From assembly GCA_965242785.1 (NCBI GenBank), contig CBDETA010000004.1, positions 1,302,001-1,366,000 of the forward strand: 64,000 bases of DNA. Reading direction: 5' to 3'. Positions 53,322 through 62,502 of this stretch are shown piece after piece. The notes beneath the pieces are model-generated. The model was not told where the DNA came from. It made no database searches and saw only the letters and a list, made by a program, of their open reading frames with translations. Within the stretch, counting starts at the first letter, position 1; every line of letters starts with the position of its first letter. Origin of the DNA: Maricaulis sp965242785 (lineage in GTDB: Bacteria > Pseudomonadota > Alphaproteobacteria > Caulobacterales > Maricaulaceae). A program made the position numbers and the translations under genes.

Positions 53322-54320
53322 ATGAAATTCGCATTTGTGACCGCCGCCGCCGCGCTGGTACTGGCCGGCTGCGCCACGACAACTTCGCAATCCGTCCAAC
53401 CTGCCGAGGCGCAGATGGCACCGTCAGCGGCACGGGCGGCAGCCCAGTTCGAGCAGGACCGTCAGGCCATCCTGGCCATGCAGGGCGAGTATGCGGTGAC
53501 GTTCGACTTCCGCGAGACCGTGCCGGTCGCCGCTGGCTATGAGCTGGCGGATCCCAAATTCACGCCGGCCCGGGAAGTGGTGATCGTGGTCGAGGACACC
53601 GGCGACTTCATCATGCTGCAGCACCTTCTGATCGTCGGCGAGGAAGACAATCCCTTCATCGTCAAGCACTGGCGCCAGGACTGGCGCTACCAGCCGGCTT
53701 CGGTCCTGGCCTTCCAGGGTCATGATGACTGGACCGTGGAAGCCGTGGACCCGGCCGATCGCGATGGGGCCTGGTCGCAGACCGTCTACCAGGTGGATGA
53801 CAGCCCGCGCTATGCGGCCGTGGCCCGCTGGCGCCATGACGCTGATGGCATTTCGACCTGGGAGCCGCCGGTCTCCTGGCGACCGCTGCCGCGCCGTGAC
53901 GACACCACGCGCGATGACTATGACGTCATCGCCGCCGTGAACCGCCACACGATCACTGCCTGGGGCTGGATCCACGAACAGGACAATTCCAAGCTGGTGG
54001 TCGAGGAAGACGGTTCCGTGCACGAGCTGGTGCGCGAGATCGGTGTGAACACCTATCGCAATACCGACCTGTCCAATGACCAGGCCGCCCATGAATACTG
54101 GGCCGCCACACACGAATACTGGGCCCTGGTGCGCGAGCGGTTCGACTGGCTGGAAGCCAACACGCAGCGCTTCCACATCGAGGATGATGCCGAGGGCACG
54201 CAGCTCTACGGCCCGGTGCTGGAAGCCGGTCAGCGGGTATTGTTCGGCCTCGCCACGGTGGAGGAGGCCTTCGCCGAGGCGGAAACCTATCTGGACAGTC
54301 AGATCACGGTGATTGAGTAG
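53322..54320 (+). CDS. Lipoprotein, DUF6607-like
   Basis: 332 residues from 53322. Lipobox Cys near residue 17 (LVLAGCATTT). The body matches the DUF6607 pattern I know: IVKHWRQDWRYQPASVLAFQGHDDWTV, QVDDSPRYAAVARWRH and NRHTITAWGWIHEQDNSKLVVEEDG. The family is often next to TonB receptors, as here. Function unknown; a role in heme or iron handling in the envelope is inferred from the shared Fur-like site. Confidence 0.78.
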   Translation: MKFAFVTAAAALVLAGCATTTSQSVQPAEAQMAPSAARAAAQFEQDRQAILAMQGEYAVTFDFRETVPVAAGYELADPKFTPAREVVIVVEDTGDFIMLQHLLIVGEEDNPFIVKHWRQDWRYQPASVLAFQGHDDWTVEAVDPADRDGAWSQTVYQVDDSPRYAAVARWRHDADGISTWEPPVSWRPLPRRDDTTRDDYDVIAAVNRHTITAWGWIHEQDNSKLVVEEDGSVHELVREIGVNTYRNTDLSNDQAAHEYWAATHEYWALVRERFDWLEANTQRFHIEDDAEGTQLYGPVLEAGQRVLFGLATVEEAFAEAETYLDSQITVIE

Positions 54321-54343
54321 GCGCTGTTGGCGCTTCGGATCTG

Positions 54344-54376
54344 AAAGGGCGGGGCTTTGGCTCCGCCCTTTCTTGT
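54344..54376. terminator. Terminator between lipoprotein gene and convergent LysR gene
   Basis: AAAGGGCGG (54344-54352) pairs with CCGCCCTTT (54363-54371), with inner GGC/GCT pairs and a TTTG loop, followed by CTTGTT. Confidence 0.75.
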
Positions 54377-54442
54377 TGGTCGGCTTTGCTGCCGCCCCTC
54401 ATACGGGCTCTGTCCAACTTCTGCCCGGTCGGGGAGACGGGG

Positions 54443-55390
54443 TTACTGGGCGGCGACGGCCAGGGGTTGCGGGACGGGGATGTCTTCCAGGTTGCGGCAG
54501 AAGCGGATGATGGCGTCGCGCATCCAGCGCATCGCATTGTCCTGTTCGAAGCGGCGGTTCCAGTAGAGCGAGATCGGGACTTTCTCGATGTCGAAGGGGA
54601 CCGGAAAGGCATTGACGCCGCCCTCGCGCTGCATCTTGTCGGCCATGCGGCTGGAGACCAGGGCGACCAGGTCGGTGGTTTTCACCAGGTGGGCGACGGT
54701 GCTCATGTGCTGGGTGGTGACGGCGACGCGCCGCTTGTGGCCCAGCTGGGCGAGGACCTCGTCGACCAGGCTCTGGGAATCGCCGCGCTGGGAGAAGTTG
54801 ACATGGGGCAGGGAGGCGAGCCGCTCGACGTCCGGGGCGGTGCTGACGCGGGGATGGCCGATGCGGGCGACGAAGACGAAGCGCTCGTGCAGGACCTGGG
54901 TGGCGCCGAAGCGTTTCGCAGCCGGCGCGTCCATGTGCATCATGAAATCCAGCTCGCCATTATCCATCAGGTCGAAGCCCTCATTGATGTCGACCGAGCG
55001 CAGGCGCAGGTCCATGAAGGGCGCGTGCACGGACATGTGGGCCATCAGGTCGGGCAGGATGAAGAGATCGAAATAGTCCGCGCAGCCGATGCGGAATTCG
55101 CGGCGGCAGGCGGCCGGATCGAAGCCGGGACCGGAATCGAGGGCCTGTTCGACATGGCGCAGGGCCTCGCGCACATCCTTGATCACCTCGGCGCAGCGCT
55201 CGGTGGGTTCGATGCCGCGCGGGGTGCGGATGAAGAGCGTGTCACCGAAGGCGGTGCGCAGGCGCGACAGGGCGTTGGAGACGGTGGGCTGGGAGACGTT
55301 GAGCCGTCTGGCCGCGCGGGTGACATGGCGTTCCAGCCACAGCGCCTCGAAGGTGACGAGCAGGTTCAGGTCCAGATGTTTCAGCGACAT
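54443..55390 (-). CDS. LysR-family transcriptional regulator (NodD/NahR-like group)
   Basis: 315 residues. The N-terminus LKHLDLNLLVTFEALWLERHVTRAARRLNVSQPTVSNALSRLRTAFGDTLF is typical of the NodD/NahR-type LysR branch. The effector-binding domain follows (from about residue 90). It is the last gene of the minus-strand operon behind the beta-barrel gene (37 bp), suggesting it regulates the operon or is auto-regulated. Confidence 0.93.
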   Translation of the reverse strand: MSLKHLDLNLLVTFEALWLERHVTRAARRLNVSQPTVSNALSRLRTAFGDTLFIRTPRGIEPTERCAEVIKDVREALRHVEQALDSGPGFDPAACRREFRIGCADYFDLFILPDLMAHMSVHAPFMDLRLRSVDINEGFDLMDNGELDFMMHMDAPAAKRFGATQVLHERFVFVARIGHPRVSTAPDVERLASLPHVNFSQRGDSQSLVDEVLAQLGHKRRVAVTTQHMSTVAHLVKTTDLVALVSSRMADKMQREGGVNAFPVPFDIEKVPISLYWNRRFEQDNAMRWMRDAIIRFCRNLEDIPVPQPLAVAAQ

Positions 55391-55427
55391 GGCGGCCTCC
55401 CAGCCTCTTGTCTTCGCCCGGCAGAGC

Positions 55428-56666
55428 CTAGAAGTGCCGGGTCAGGCGAAGCGTGAGCGCATCATCGGCATCGACCGCGAACAGACCGTCCTGCGGATCG
55501 ACATTGAGCGTGAAACGGCCCTCGACCTCGATCACCATATGGGTACCCAGACGGCGTTCTGCTTCGATCAGGCCTGCAATCGAGCCGTTTTCAGTGTCGA
55601 TGATGGCACCGCCGAGGATGGAGGTGTCGCTTATGTCATTGAAAGCAAAGCGGCCTCCCAGGAAGACGTCATTGTCGAATGTGGTTGGCGGGGTGGTGAA
55701 AATATCCGTGTCGCGACCGTCATGATGGTATTCGGCAAGAAGGCCGAAATCGGCACCGGACGCGGTGACGCCGTAGAAGGTGTATTCCACACCGGCCGAG
55801 ACCGCGGCGAAGGTGTCGCCCTGGCCTTCACGGACCAAGGCTTCGCCCTTCCACAGCCAGGCCCCGCGCGTCAGCTGCACGTCGGCGGACAGCTGGGAGA
55901 TGATGGCGTAGTAAGGACGCAGGCGGGTGCCGTCCGGTGACGGGCGGAAGGCCGGCTCGCGGGACGTGCCGTGAAAGGCACCGATGCCGACGTCCCAGTC
56001 GCCCAGGAAATGGCTCCAGCGGGCGGCGAGATCGACATGGCGTTCCTCGTCGGCATGCTCGTAGAGCGGATGGTCGGTGTCGATGACGAGCGGGCTGCGC
56101 AGGCGACCGTCGACACCGGCAAAGGTGCGCTCGCGAAAGCCCGGCAGAAGGAAGCCCTCGAAACGGCCGAAATCGGTCTGGCGGGTGATGCGCAGGGCCG
56201 GCTGACCCAGCTTGTCCTCGCCATCGCTGTCCTCGACGAAGTCGGTCTGGTTGATGATGTCGACGAGGTGGCGGCTCTCCGTGACGCCCCAGAACACCTT
56301 GATGAAGCCGGCCTCGACGGTGAGGCCGTCGCCGACATAGCGGTAGAAGCCTTCACGCAGGTCGGCATGGCTGCGCTCATCGTCCAGGCTGTCGAGACGG
56401 GCATAGGGGACAAGCACGATCTGGTGGCGGCGGTCTTCGCTGCGCCAGCGGAAATCGCCTTCCAGGATCAGCGAGGCCTGCACGCCGTCATCCTGGTCGG
56501 GCCAGGCCGGCTCATCGGTGAAGAGGCGGGTTTCCAGTCCGACGGACCCGCCCAGATCCCAGCCCTGTGCGAGAGACTGGGCGCGGGCCTGGGATGCGGT
56601 GAAGAGGACGGCCAGAAGGATCAGGACAGGCCAGGCGAGGGCGGAGAGGCGTTTCATCTTGGGCAT
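55428..56666 (-). CDS. Outer-membrane beta-barrel protein of an MMPL exporter locus
   Basis: About 412 residues from 56666 (an internal ATG at 56657 is also possible). The signal peptide is LSALAWPVLILLAVLFTASQARAQ. The rest is alternating short amphipathic strands ending LTLRLTRHF, as in 16- to 18-strand porin-like barrels; the aromatic C-terminal Phe is the outer-membrane sorting mark. I cannot name the family; DUF1302-like is possible. It is downstream of the LolA-like and MMPL genes in one operon. Confidence 0.75.
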   Translation of the reverse strand: MPKMKRLSALAWPVLILLAVLFTASQARAQSLAQGWDLGGSVGLETRLFTDEPAWPDQDDGVQASLILEGDFRWRSEDRRHQIVLVPYARLDSLDDERSHADLREGFYRYVGDGLTVEAGFIKVFWGVTESRHLVDIINQTDFVEDSDGEDKLGQPALRITRQTDFGRFEGFLLPGFRERTFAGVDGRLRSPLVIDTDHPLYEHADEERHVDLAARWSHFLGDWDVGIGAFHGTSREPAFRPSPDGTRLRPYYAIISQLSADVQLTRGAWLWKGEALVREGQGDTFAAVSAGVEYTFYGVTASGADFGLLAEYHHDGRDTDIFTTPPTTFDNDVFLGGRFAFNDISDTSILGGAIIDTENGSIAGLIEAERRLGTHMVIEVEGRFTLNVDPQDGLFAVDADDALTLRLTRHF

Positions 56667-56826
56667 GGTCTTCGTGTTCTTGCGGGCGGGAACCGCCGCG
56701 GCTGCCCGGACAGGGTGACGGGCAGCCGCGACGGCCAGGCGCGGTCCGTGACTGGGAGGACGGACCGCTTGGGGGGAGGGTGGGAAGGGGCGCTGGGCAG
56801 TCACCCCTTCCTTTGTGCGGGGCGGG
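56667..56826. other. Intra-operon gap (160 bp) between LolA-like and beta-barrel genes
   Basis: No ORF of note; the longer upstream reading of the beta-barrel gene in this gap is Pro/Arg-rich and lacks similarity. Nothing regulatory is evident. Confidence 0.3.
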
Positions 56827-57681
56827 TCAGAACTGGCGCTCCAGCACGCCGCGCACAAAATCGGTGTCGGTGAGCCCGACCCCGAACTCGTACCCGCCAT
56901 AGACCAGCTCGGTGGACTTGCCGGTCTGGTGATTGGTCATGACAAGGGCATGGGCCCGCCAGATGCCGTCGCCATACTCACGGTAGTCGGTGAGATCGAG
57001 CGTCTTGAGATGGCTGCCGCGCCGGTCGAAGAATTCGATGCGGCGGACCTGGTAGATCTCCTGGTCGATATAGGTGATCTGGCGGGAATAGCCGGAGTTT
57101 TCGTAGCGCGGGGTGCGCTCGATGACATCCACCGTCAGGGTCTCGCCGGCGATCTCCAGCGGTGCCGTCTCGACATAGCTGTGCTCGTACTTGTTCAGCT
57201 CGACCGAGGTGAAGTCCTCGAAGGCGAACTCCGAGCCCACGAAGGGGCCGGACTTGTTGGCCGAGGAGATGCGGCGCACGCGGGCCAGGGCCGGCAGGTA
57301 GAGCCATTGGTCGTCCGGCTCGAGGATGCGGGCATGGGAGAGCAGGGCCGTGCCCTCCACATCGGCGGGGGTGTGGAAGACGACGATCGACTTGTCGCCG
57401 ACCGTATTGTCCTCGCGTTCCAGGGTCTGGAAGGAGAGCTCGCGCGAGGTTTCCTGTCCGGCCGCATTGCGCAGGGTCATGGTCGCCGTGACCCGGCTGT
57501 CGCCGAAGCCATTGTCGGAATTGTCCGAGCGCATGGCGATTTCATAGCCACGCTGTTCGGCTTCGGTGTCGACCCAGTCCGGCAGGGTGTCCTGCCGGGC
57601 CAGGGCCGGTGAGGCGATGACGGCCAGGGCCGACAGGGCGATGAGGGACTTAGCCCACGGGTTGGAAGTCGCGGTCTTCAT
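56827..57681 (-). CDS. LolA-like outer-membrane lipoprotein-sorting protein (PF17131-type)
   Basis: 284 residues from 57681. The signal peptide is followed by a domain with DQWLYLPALARVRRISSANKSGPFVGSEFAFEDF, diagnostic of the LolA-like proteins that pair with MMPL exporters. It then has YSRQITYIDQEIYQVRRIEFFDRRGSHLKTL. It should sit in the periplasm and carry a lipid or lipoprotein. The start overlaps the MMPL gene end by 32 bp, showing translational linkage. Confidence 0.85.
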   Translation of the reverse strand: MKTATSNPWAKSLIALSALAVIASPALARQDTLPDWVDTEAEQRGYEIAMRSDNSDNGFGDSRVTATMTLRNAAGQETSRELSFQTLEREDNTVGDKSIVVFHTPADVEGTALLSHARILEPDDQWLYLPALARVRRISSANKSGPFVGSEFAFEDFTSVELNKYEHSYVETAPLEIAGETLTVDVIERTPRYENSGYSRQITYIDQEIYQVRRIEFFDRRGSHLKTLDLTDYREYGDGIWRAHALVMTNHQTGKSTELVYGGYEFGVGLTDTDFVRGVLERQF

Positions 57682-60028
57682 GGCGCGTATCTCCGGTCTT
57701 GGTGTTTTTGCGGGTGAGCTTGGCAAGCTCGACGAGGAGGGCCGGCAGGAGCAGGAAGTCGAGCACCAGGGCGAAGACGATCGCCAGGGCGGTCAGAAGA
57801 CCCATGTCGGCATTGAGCTTGAAGGTTGAGAGGGCGAGGACGGCAAAGCCGGCCGCCAGGATGATGGTATTGATCACCACCGCCATGCCTACGGTCTCGA
57901 AGGCGTAGCGAATGGCTTCCTCGGTCGTCGCTCCGCGTTCGACACGGGCGCGGCGGTATTTGGTGAGGAAGTGCACGGTGTCGTCGACGACGATGCCGAG
58001 CGAGACGGCCCCGACCGCAGCGACCGAGAAACCGACCGTTCCCACCAGCACCGCCCAGGTCCCGAACGTGGTCAGGATGGGCAGGGTGTTGGGAATGAGG
58101 CTCAACAGGCCGAGACGGAAGGAGCGCAGGGCCAGCACCATCACCAGGCCGATGGCCAGGATGGCGATGATATTGCCCGACACCATGGAGTTCACATTGC
58201 GCTCGGCGATGTAGGCGAACATGACCTGTGCGCCGGTGGCCGAGGTGTGCATGTAGTCCGGGGTGTTTTCCGCCAGCCACAGCTCTGCCGCATCGAGGAA
58301 GGCCTTGGTCTCCTCGGTGGTGACATTGTCCATGGTGACGGTCAGGCGCGTGGCCGACTTGTCGATATTGATGCGGTCATTGAGGTCCAGGCCATAGGGC
58401 AAAGAGAGCTCGTAGAGCAGCAGGTATTGTGCCGCCAGGCCGCGGTCGTCGGGGATGCGGAAATAGTCCGGATTGTCCTCGTGCATGTTGCGGTTGAGGC
58501 GCCGCATGATGTCAGTCAGCGAATAGACGTGAGTGACATTGTCCTGTTGGCGGGCCCATTGGGCGAAGCGGTCGAGGTTTTCCAGGTATTCCGGATCCGA
58601 CACGCCGCCGGCGCCATTGGCCGGAACCGAGAACTCGATCGGGTAGAGACCGAAATCCTGCAGCGCGATGTCATTGTCGCGGCGCACTTCCAGACGCTCG
58701 TCGAAATAGTTCACCCACTGGTCGTTGAGCTCGATCGTCGGGATCAGGGCGACCAGGGCCGCACTGCCTGCCGCGGTGACCAGAAGCACGGCGCGGCTGT
58801 TGCGGGTGACGAAATCACCCAGCTGGCCCATCAGGGCGGTGGCGTCGCGTGCGCCTTCCTTGCGCGGAGCGGCCTTCATCGGCAGGAGCGAGACAATGGC
58901 CGGCAGGAAGGTGATCGAGAGCAGCCAGGCCGCGGCGATGCCGACGGCGGTCATGGTGCCCAGATGCCCGAAGGGCGGGCTGTCGGACAGGTTCAGGGCC
59001 ATGAAGCCGATGATCGTCGTCACCGAGGTGATGGAGACGGCGAGGAAGTTGATGCGCACCGCATCGATGATGGCCGCGCGCTTGGTCAGGCCCGAGCGCA
59101 TGCCCTGGCGCATCGACATCAGGATGTGGATCGAGTCGGCGATGGCGAGGGTGAGCACGATGGTCGGGGCAGAGGCCGAGACGGGCGTCAGGCCGATGGC
59201 CATGAAACCGCCGGCGCCCATGGCGACGATGGAGGAGAACAGGATCAGGAAGAGTGTCGCCAGCGTGCCGCTGACCGAGCGGATGGCGAACATCATGATG
59301 ACGAGAAGCACGCCGTACATCAGCGGGATCAGCGTTGCCATGTCGCCCATGCCGCTTTCCATGAAAGCGTTGTTCATCATGGAAATGCCCGACAGGACGA
59401 TGTCGATGTCGGGATACTCCGCCTCAATGCGGTCACGCAGGGCCCGCACCACGGCGACGGCCTCGGGGACCTCCATGGCGTGAAGTTCGGGGTATTGCAG
59501 GACGATGTTGATCGCGGTGACCGAGGCGTCCTCGGTCAGAAGCTGGTTGCGCAGGAGCGGTTCGTTGAGCGCGACGGCGCTGCGTTCGGAGAGCTGGGCG
59601 GCACTCATCGCATAGGGATCGCTGATCAGATCCTCGACGATGAGATTGTCGCCCTCGGCCCAGGTGTGCTGGAAATTGGTGATGGAATCGACGCGGATCG
59701 CGTAGGGCACCTGCCAGCCGGCCTCGGTGATCTCCTGCACGGCGGCGAGGGTTTCCGGGGTGAAGACATTGCCGCCGGCGGGCCGGACGACGATGAGGAA
59801 GTTGTCGTTCTTGGTGTAGGTGGCCTGGAAGTCCTCGAAGGCCTCCAGTTCCGGGTTCGAGGACGAGAAGAACGCCCGGTAATTGGTGTCGAAGGCGAGG
59901 TTCGGCATGCCGGTGGCAAAGCCGAACGTGCCCAGGAGGGTGGCGAGGATCACGGCCCACCGCCAACGGATCATCGCTTCGGCGAGCGCCGAGGCGAAGG
60001 CATCCGTCCGGTTTCTGATTGCGCCCAT
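57650..60028 (-). CDS. MMPL/RND-superfamily exporter
   Basis: About 792 residues from 60028 (MGAIRNRTDAFASALAEAMI). Two repeats each have one helix, a large periplasmic loop and five helices. The first RND/MMPL block has TPVSASAPTIVLTLAIADSIHILMSM with the proton-relay Asp; the second has VAAVGAVSLGIVVDDTVHFLTKYRRAR, with paired Asp. These proteins move hydrophobic molecules (hopanoids, sterols, lipids) to the outer membrane. With LolA-like and barrel genes it forms a complete export route. Confidence 0.92.
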   Translation of the reverse strand: MGAIRNRTDAFASALAEAMIRWRWAVILATLLGTFGFATGMPNLAFDTNYRAFFSSSNPELEAFEDFQATYTKNDNFLIVVRPAGGNVFTPETLAAVQEITEAGWQVPYAIRVDSITNFQHTWAEGDNLIVEDLISDPYAMSAAQLSERSAVALNEPLLRNQLLTEDASVTAINIVLQYPELHAMEVPEAVAVVRALRDRIEAEYPDIDIVLSGISMMNNAFMESGMGDMATLIPLMYGVLLVIMMFAIRSVSGTLATLFLILFSSIVAMGAGGFMAIGLTPVSASAPTIVLTLAIADSIHILMSMRQGMRSGLTKRAAIIDAVRINFLAVSITSVTTIIGFMALNLSDSPPFGHLGTMTAVGIAAAWLLSITFLPAIVSLLPMKAAPRKEGARDATALMGQLGDFVTRNSRAVLLVTAAGSAALVALIPTIELNDQWVNYFDERLEVRRDNDIALQDFGLYPIEFSVPANGAGGVSDPEYLENLDRFAQWARQQDNVTHVYSLTDIMRRLNRNMHEDNPDYFRIPDDRGLAAQYLLLYELSLPYGLDLNDRINIDKSATRLTVTMDNVTTEETKAFLDAAELWLAENTPDYMHTSATGAQVMFAYIAERNVNSMVSGNIIAILAIGLVMVLALRSFRLGLLSLIPNTLPILTTFGTWAVLVGTVGFSVAAVGAVSLGIVVDDTVHFLTKYRRARVERGATTEEAIRYAFETVGMAVVINTIILAAGFAVLALSTFKLNADMGLLTALAIVFALVLDFLLLPALLVELAKLTRKNTKTGDTRHEDRDFQPVG

Positions 60029-60308
60029 GACGGGTCCTTTCAAGACACGGGTTGTCCGATCGCCGGATGCGGTCATCCGTCGGTCGGGCGCACCCGCAAG
60101 GCGGGCACGGCAAGGAGATCAATGTGCGGAGGTGGGCCCGCAGCCGGGGCCGGATATGCTGACGCTATTCCTGGGACTAACTGGTCATGCCCGCCTCATG
60201 CCTGACCGGAGAACCGGTCGGGCCCTAATTGGGGAAGCGGTCGCCGGGACGCCAATTGTCCAGACGAATATCGTTCATTGGGAATCGGAATAATGCGGGC
60301 GTGGCCGA
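60029..60308. other. Intergenic region upstream of the MMPL operon
   Basis: 280 bp between the small membrane-protein gene and the MMPL gene, both on the minus strand. A GACCGG/CCGGTC hairpin with loop AGAA (60204-60219) could be a weak terminator of the flh-linked transcript. No ORF is supported. Confidence 0.4.
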
Positions 60309-60632
60309 TCAGTGGCGGCTGTAGCGGCGCTTGGTCCAGTAGATCGCCCCGATCGTGAGCATGTAGATGGCCAGGCGCAGGATGACGACAATGCCGCCGC
60401 GCTCGTCGAGGCGGGAGATGGCAAAGTCCATGGCAAAGTCCGGGGGAATGCCTGTGGCCCAGCGATAGACGAAGGGGGCGACGGCGTCGATGAAGAAGGC
60501 GATGGCAGCCGCGGCCGGCCATTGCGGCCATTTGCGCATGATCAGGGCGGCGACCAGCGACAGGACGATGATCAGCCACCAGTCAAACGGTGTGAAACCG
60601 GACGCCAGCCGGTCGCCCCAACTCTCATACAT
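60309..60632 (-). CDS. Small inner-membrane protein of unknown function, downstream of flhG
   Basis: 107 residues with three membrane segments (WWLIIVLSLVAALIM, WPAAAAIAFFIDAVAPFVY, IVVILRLAIYMLTIGAIYW) and a basic tail RRYSRH. No family recognised. It starts 44 bp after the flhG stop on the same strand, so could be in the flhA-flhF-flhG operon. Confidence 0.7.
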   Translation of the reverse strand: MYESWGDRLASGFTPFDWWLIIVLSLVAALIMRKWPQWPAAAAIAFFIDAVAPFVYRWATGIPPDFAMDFAISRLDERGGIVVILRLAIYMLTIGAIYWTKRRYSRH

Positions 60633-60676
60633 GGCCTTGCCCTCCCCAGAGCATCTGCGTGTCCCTGATGGTTATC

Positions 60677-61477
60677 CTATGCCGCTTCCTTGCCGCGGGC
60701 GAGAGAGCCGGCAATGCCGCGAATGTCCTTGGCCGCATCACAGGCGGGCGCGCGGACCGAGACGCAGGTCTGGGCGCGGATGGAAGCGGGGACGTGACTG
60801 TCCCGGCGGATGATGCCGGCCAGGGTCGGCGAAAAGGACAGGAAGGCCTCGCAGGTCTTGCGGAAGGCGTTGAAGGCCTCGCGGGCGGACTTGCCGTCCG
60901 GGGCATTGTTGACCACGACCAGCGGCGAGGCGCCGTCATCATGCAGGCGCAGCGTCTTCACGAAGGCATAGGCGTCGGTCAGCGAGGTCGGCTCGTCATT
61001 GATGACGATGACGACATCGTCGGCGGTCAGGGCGAGGCGGATGGTGGCGCGATCGGCCCCGGCGGCGAGGTCGAGAATGGCGCGGTCATAGGACAGGGAC
61101 AGCGCGGCCACACCGCTGGCCAGCTTGGTCAGGCCGGGACCGGACAGATTGGCCAGCGCTCCGGAACCGGAGCGGCCGGAAAGCACGTCGAACCCGCCGC
61201 GTTCGGCTGCACCGCCCAGGGCCGGGCACACGGCCTGGGCCAGCGGCACCTTGCCGTTGAGCACGGTGGTGATGTCCTCGGACGGGGCCAGGCCCAGCTG
61301 GACGTCGATATTGGCCATGCCCAGATCGCCATCGACCAGCAGCACGCGTTCGCCCATCGAGGAAAAGGCGTTGGCCAGTGCGATCGCCGTGGCGGTCTTG
61401 CCGACACCGCCCTTGCCGGAAGCAATGGCGAGGATGCGGCCGGCGGAACGGTCTTGCGGGGCAGAAGCGATTTTCAT
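60677..61477 (-). CDS. flhG: FlhG/FleN-type MinD-like ATPase
   Basis: About 266 residues from the ATG at 61477 (a TTG at 61480 is an alternative). The deviant Walker A is AIASGKGGVGKTATAIAL and the MinD-type second motif VLLVDGDLGMANIDVQLGL is intact. It lacks the long basic C-terminal helix of MinD but resembles FlhG, which regulates flagellar number. The ATG overlaps the flhF stop by one base (TGATG), so translation is coupled. Confidence 0.93.
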   Translation of the reverse strand: MKIASAPQDRSAGRILAIASGKGGVGKTATAIALANAFSSMGERVLLVDGDLGMANIDVQLGLAPSEDITTVLNGKVPLAQAVCPALGGAAERGGFDVLSGRSGSGALANLSGPGLTKLASGVAALSLSYDRAILDLAAGADRATIRLALTADDVVIVINDEPTSLTDAYAFVKTLRLHDDGASPLVVVNNAPDGKSAREAFNAFRKTCEAFLSFSPTLAGIIRRDSHVPASIRAQTCVSVRAPACDAAKDIRGIAGSLARGKEAA

Positions 61478-62472
61478 CAATCCGTCTCTTCGAACGGGGT
61501 TTCTTTGTCTTCGATCAGCGCGCGGGCGATCCGCAGCGGCGTGGCCGGAGCCAGTCCGCCGCCGATGAAGGGGGTTGAGGAGATCTGGGCGAAGGCCAGA
61601 CCGGTTTCACCGACACCCAGAAGGGCACCCAGGCGGCGGGCGCAGTCCAGCTTGACCGGGATCGAGCGGCTGGCACCGATGGAGGCGAACAGCGAGGCGG
61701 CATCTTCGGCGTCTTCCGGGGTCAGTCCGGCGTCGAAGACATAGACGATCTCGGCCTGGGCCGCGTCGGCGAAGGCGAGTGTCATGTCCAGATCATCGAG
61801 CTCGAACGGGTTCACCGCCGGGCTGTCGATCAGGACCGGGCCTTCAATATCGGCGACCGCATCGATCATTTCGCGCGGATCGTCGACGGTGCGGAAATCG
61901 GCGCCCATGCGGTCGGCCAGCGCCTTGAGCCGGTCATCGGCACCGGCGCGCTCGCCATCGCAGGAAATCAGCGTGGGCGTCGCCCCGGCGGTGATGGCGC
62001 GGGCGGCGATCTTGGCAAGCGCCGAGGTCTTGCCGACACCGGGCGTGCCGGCAAACAAGACCGCGTGCTCCGGGATCGCCTGCAGCGGCTGGAAGGTGTA
62101 GCGGGACTCGATGGCGTGGGCGAGACGCGCCACGGCATGACCGTCCGACAGATCGTGCGCAGCGCGGATCAGCGCTTGGGCGGCCGAGCCCGGCGAGCGG
62201 TGAAAGCCCAGGGCCCGGATCACGCGATCCAGATCATTGTCCTCGCGCAGGCCGCGTTCGATCTCGGCTTCGGCGTGCAGGCGATGCACGCGTTCGCGCA
62301 CGGGTTCGGCCGGCTCGCGCACGGCGGCCGCCTCGGAGGCCGCGCGCACCTGCACGCCGCCATCGGGCCCGTCGGAGGTGGCAATGATGACCGCTTCCGG
62401 GCCCATCTCACGGCGCACATCGGCCATGGCCTGGGTCAGGGAACGGGCGGAAAAGGTTCTAAGTCGCATCAC
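61477..62472 (-). CDS. flhF: FlhF, SRP-like GTPase for flagellar placement (divergent)
   Basis: 331 residues. N-terminal basic B-domain, then the NG domain. G1 is FAGTPGVGKTSALAKIAAR (about 143-160) and G4-like PVKLDCARRLG. G3, usually DTAG, reads IDSPAVNPF here, a clear departure. It recruits FliF to the pole in other bacteria. It is coupled to flhG; both follow flhA. Confidence 0.9.
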   Translation of the reverse strand: MMRLRTFSARSLTQAMADVRREMGPEAVIIATSDGPDGGVQVRAASEAAAVREPAEPVRERVHRLHAEAEIERGLREDNDLDRVIRALGFHRSPGSAAQALIRAAHDLSDGHAVARLAHAIESRYTFQPLQAIPEHAVLFAGTPGVGKTSALAKIAARAITAGATPTLISCDGERAGADDRLKALADRMGADFRTVDDPREMIDAVADIEGPVLIDSPAVNPFELDDLDMTLAFADAAQAEIVYVFDAGLTPEDAEDAASLFASIGASRSIPVKLDCARRLGALLGVGETGLAFAQISSTPFIGGGLAPATPLRIARALIEDKETPFEETD

Positions 62473-62502
62473 TCAGGCCGGTTGGGGCGCCAGGCCGGCG
62501 GT

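Noticed and set aside
54321..54442. Small ORF in the terminator region after the DUF6607-like gene
   Set aside because: It falls within a clear hairpin terminator between convergent genes.
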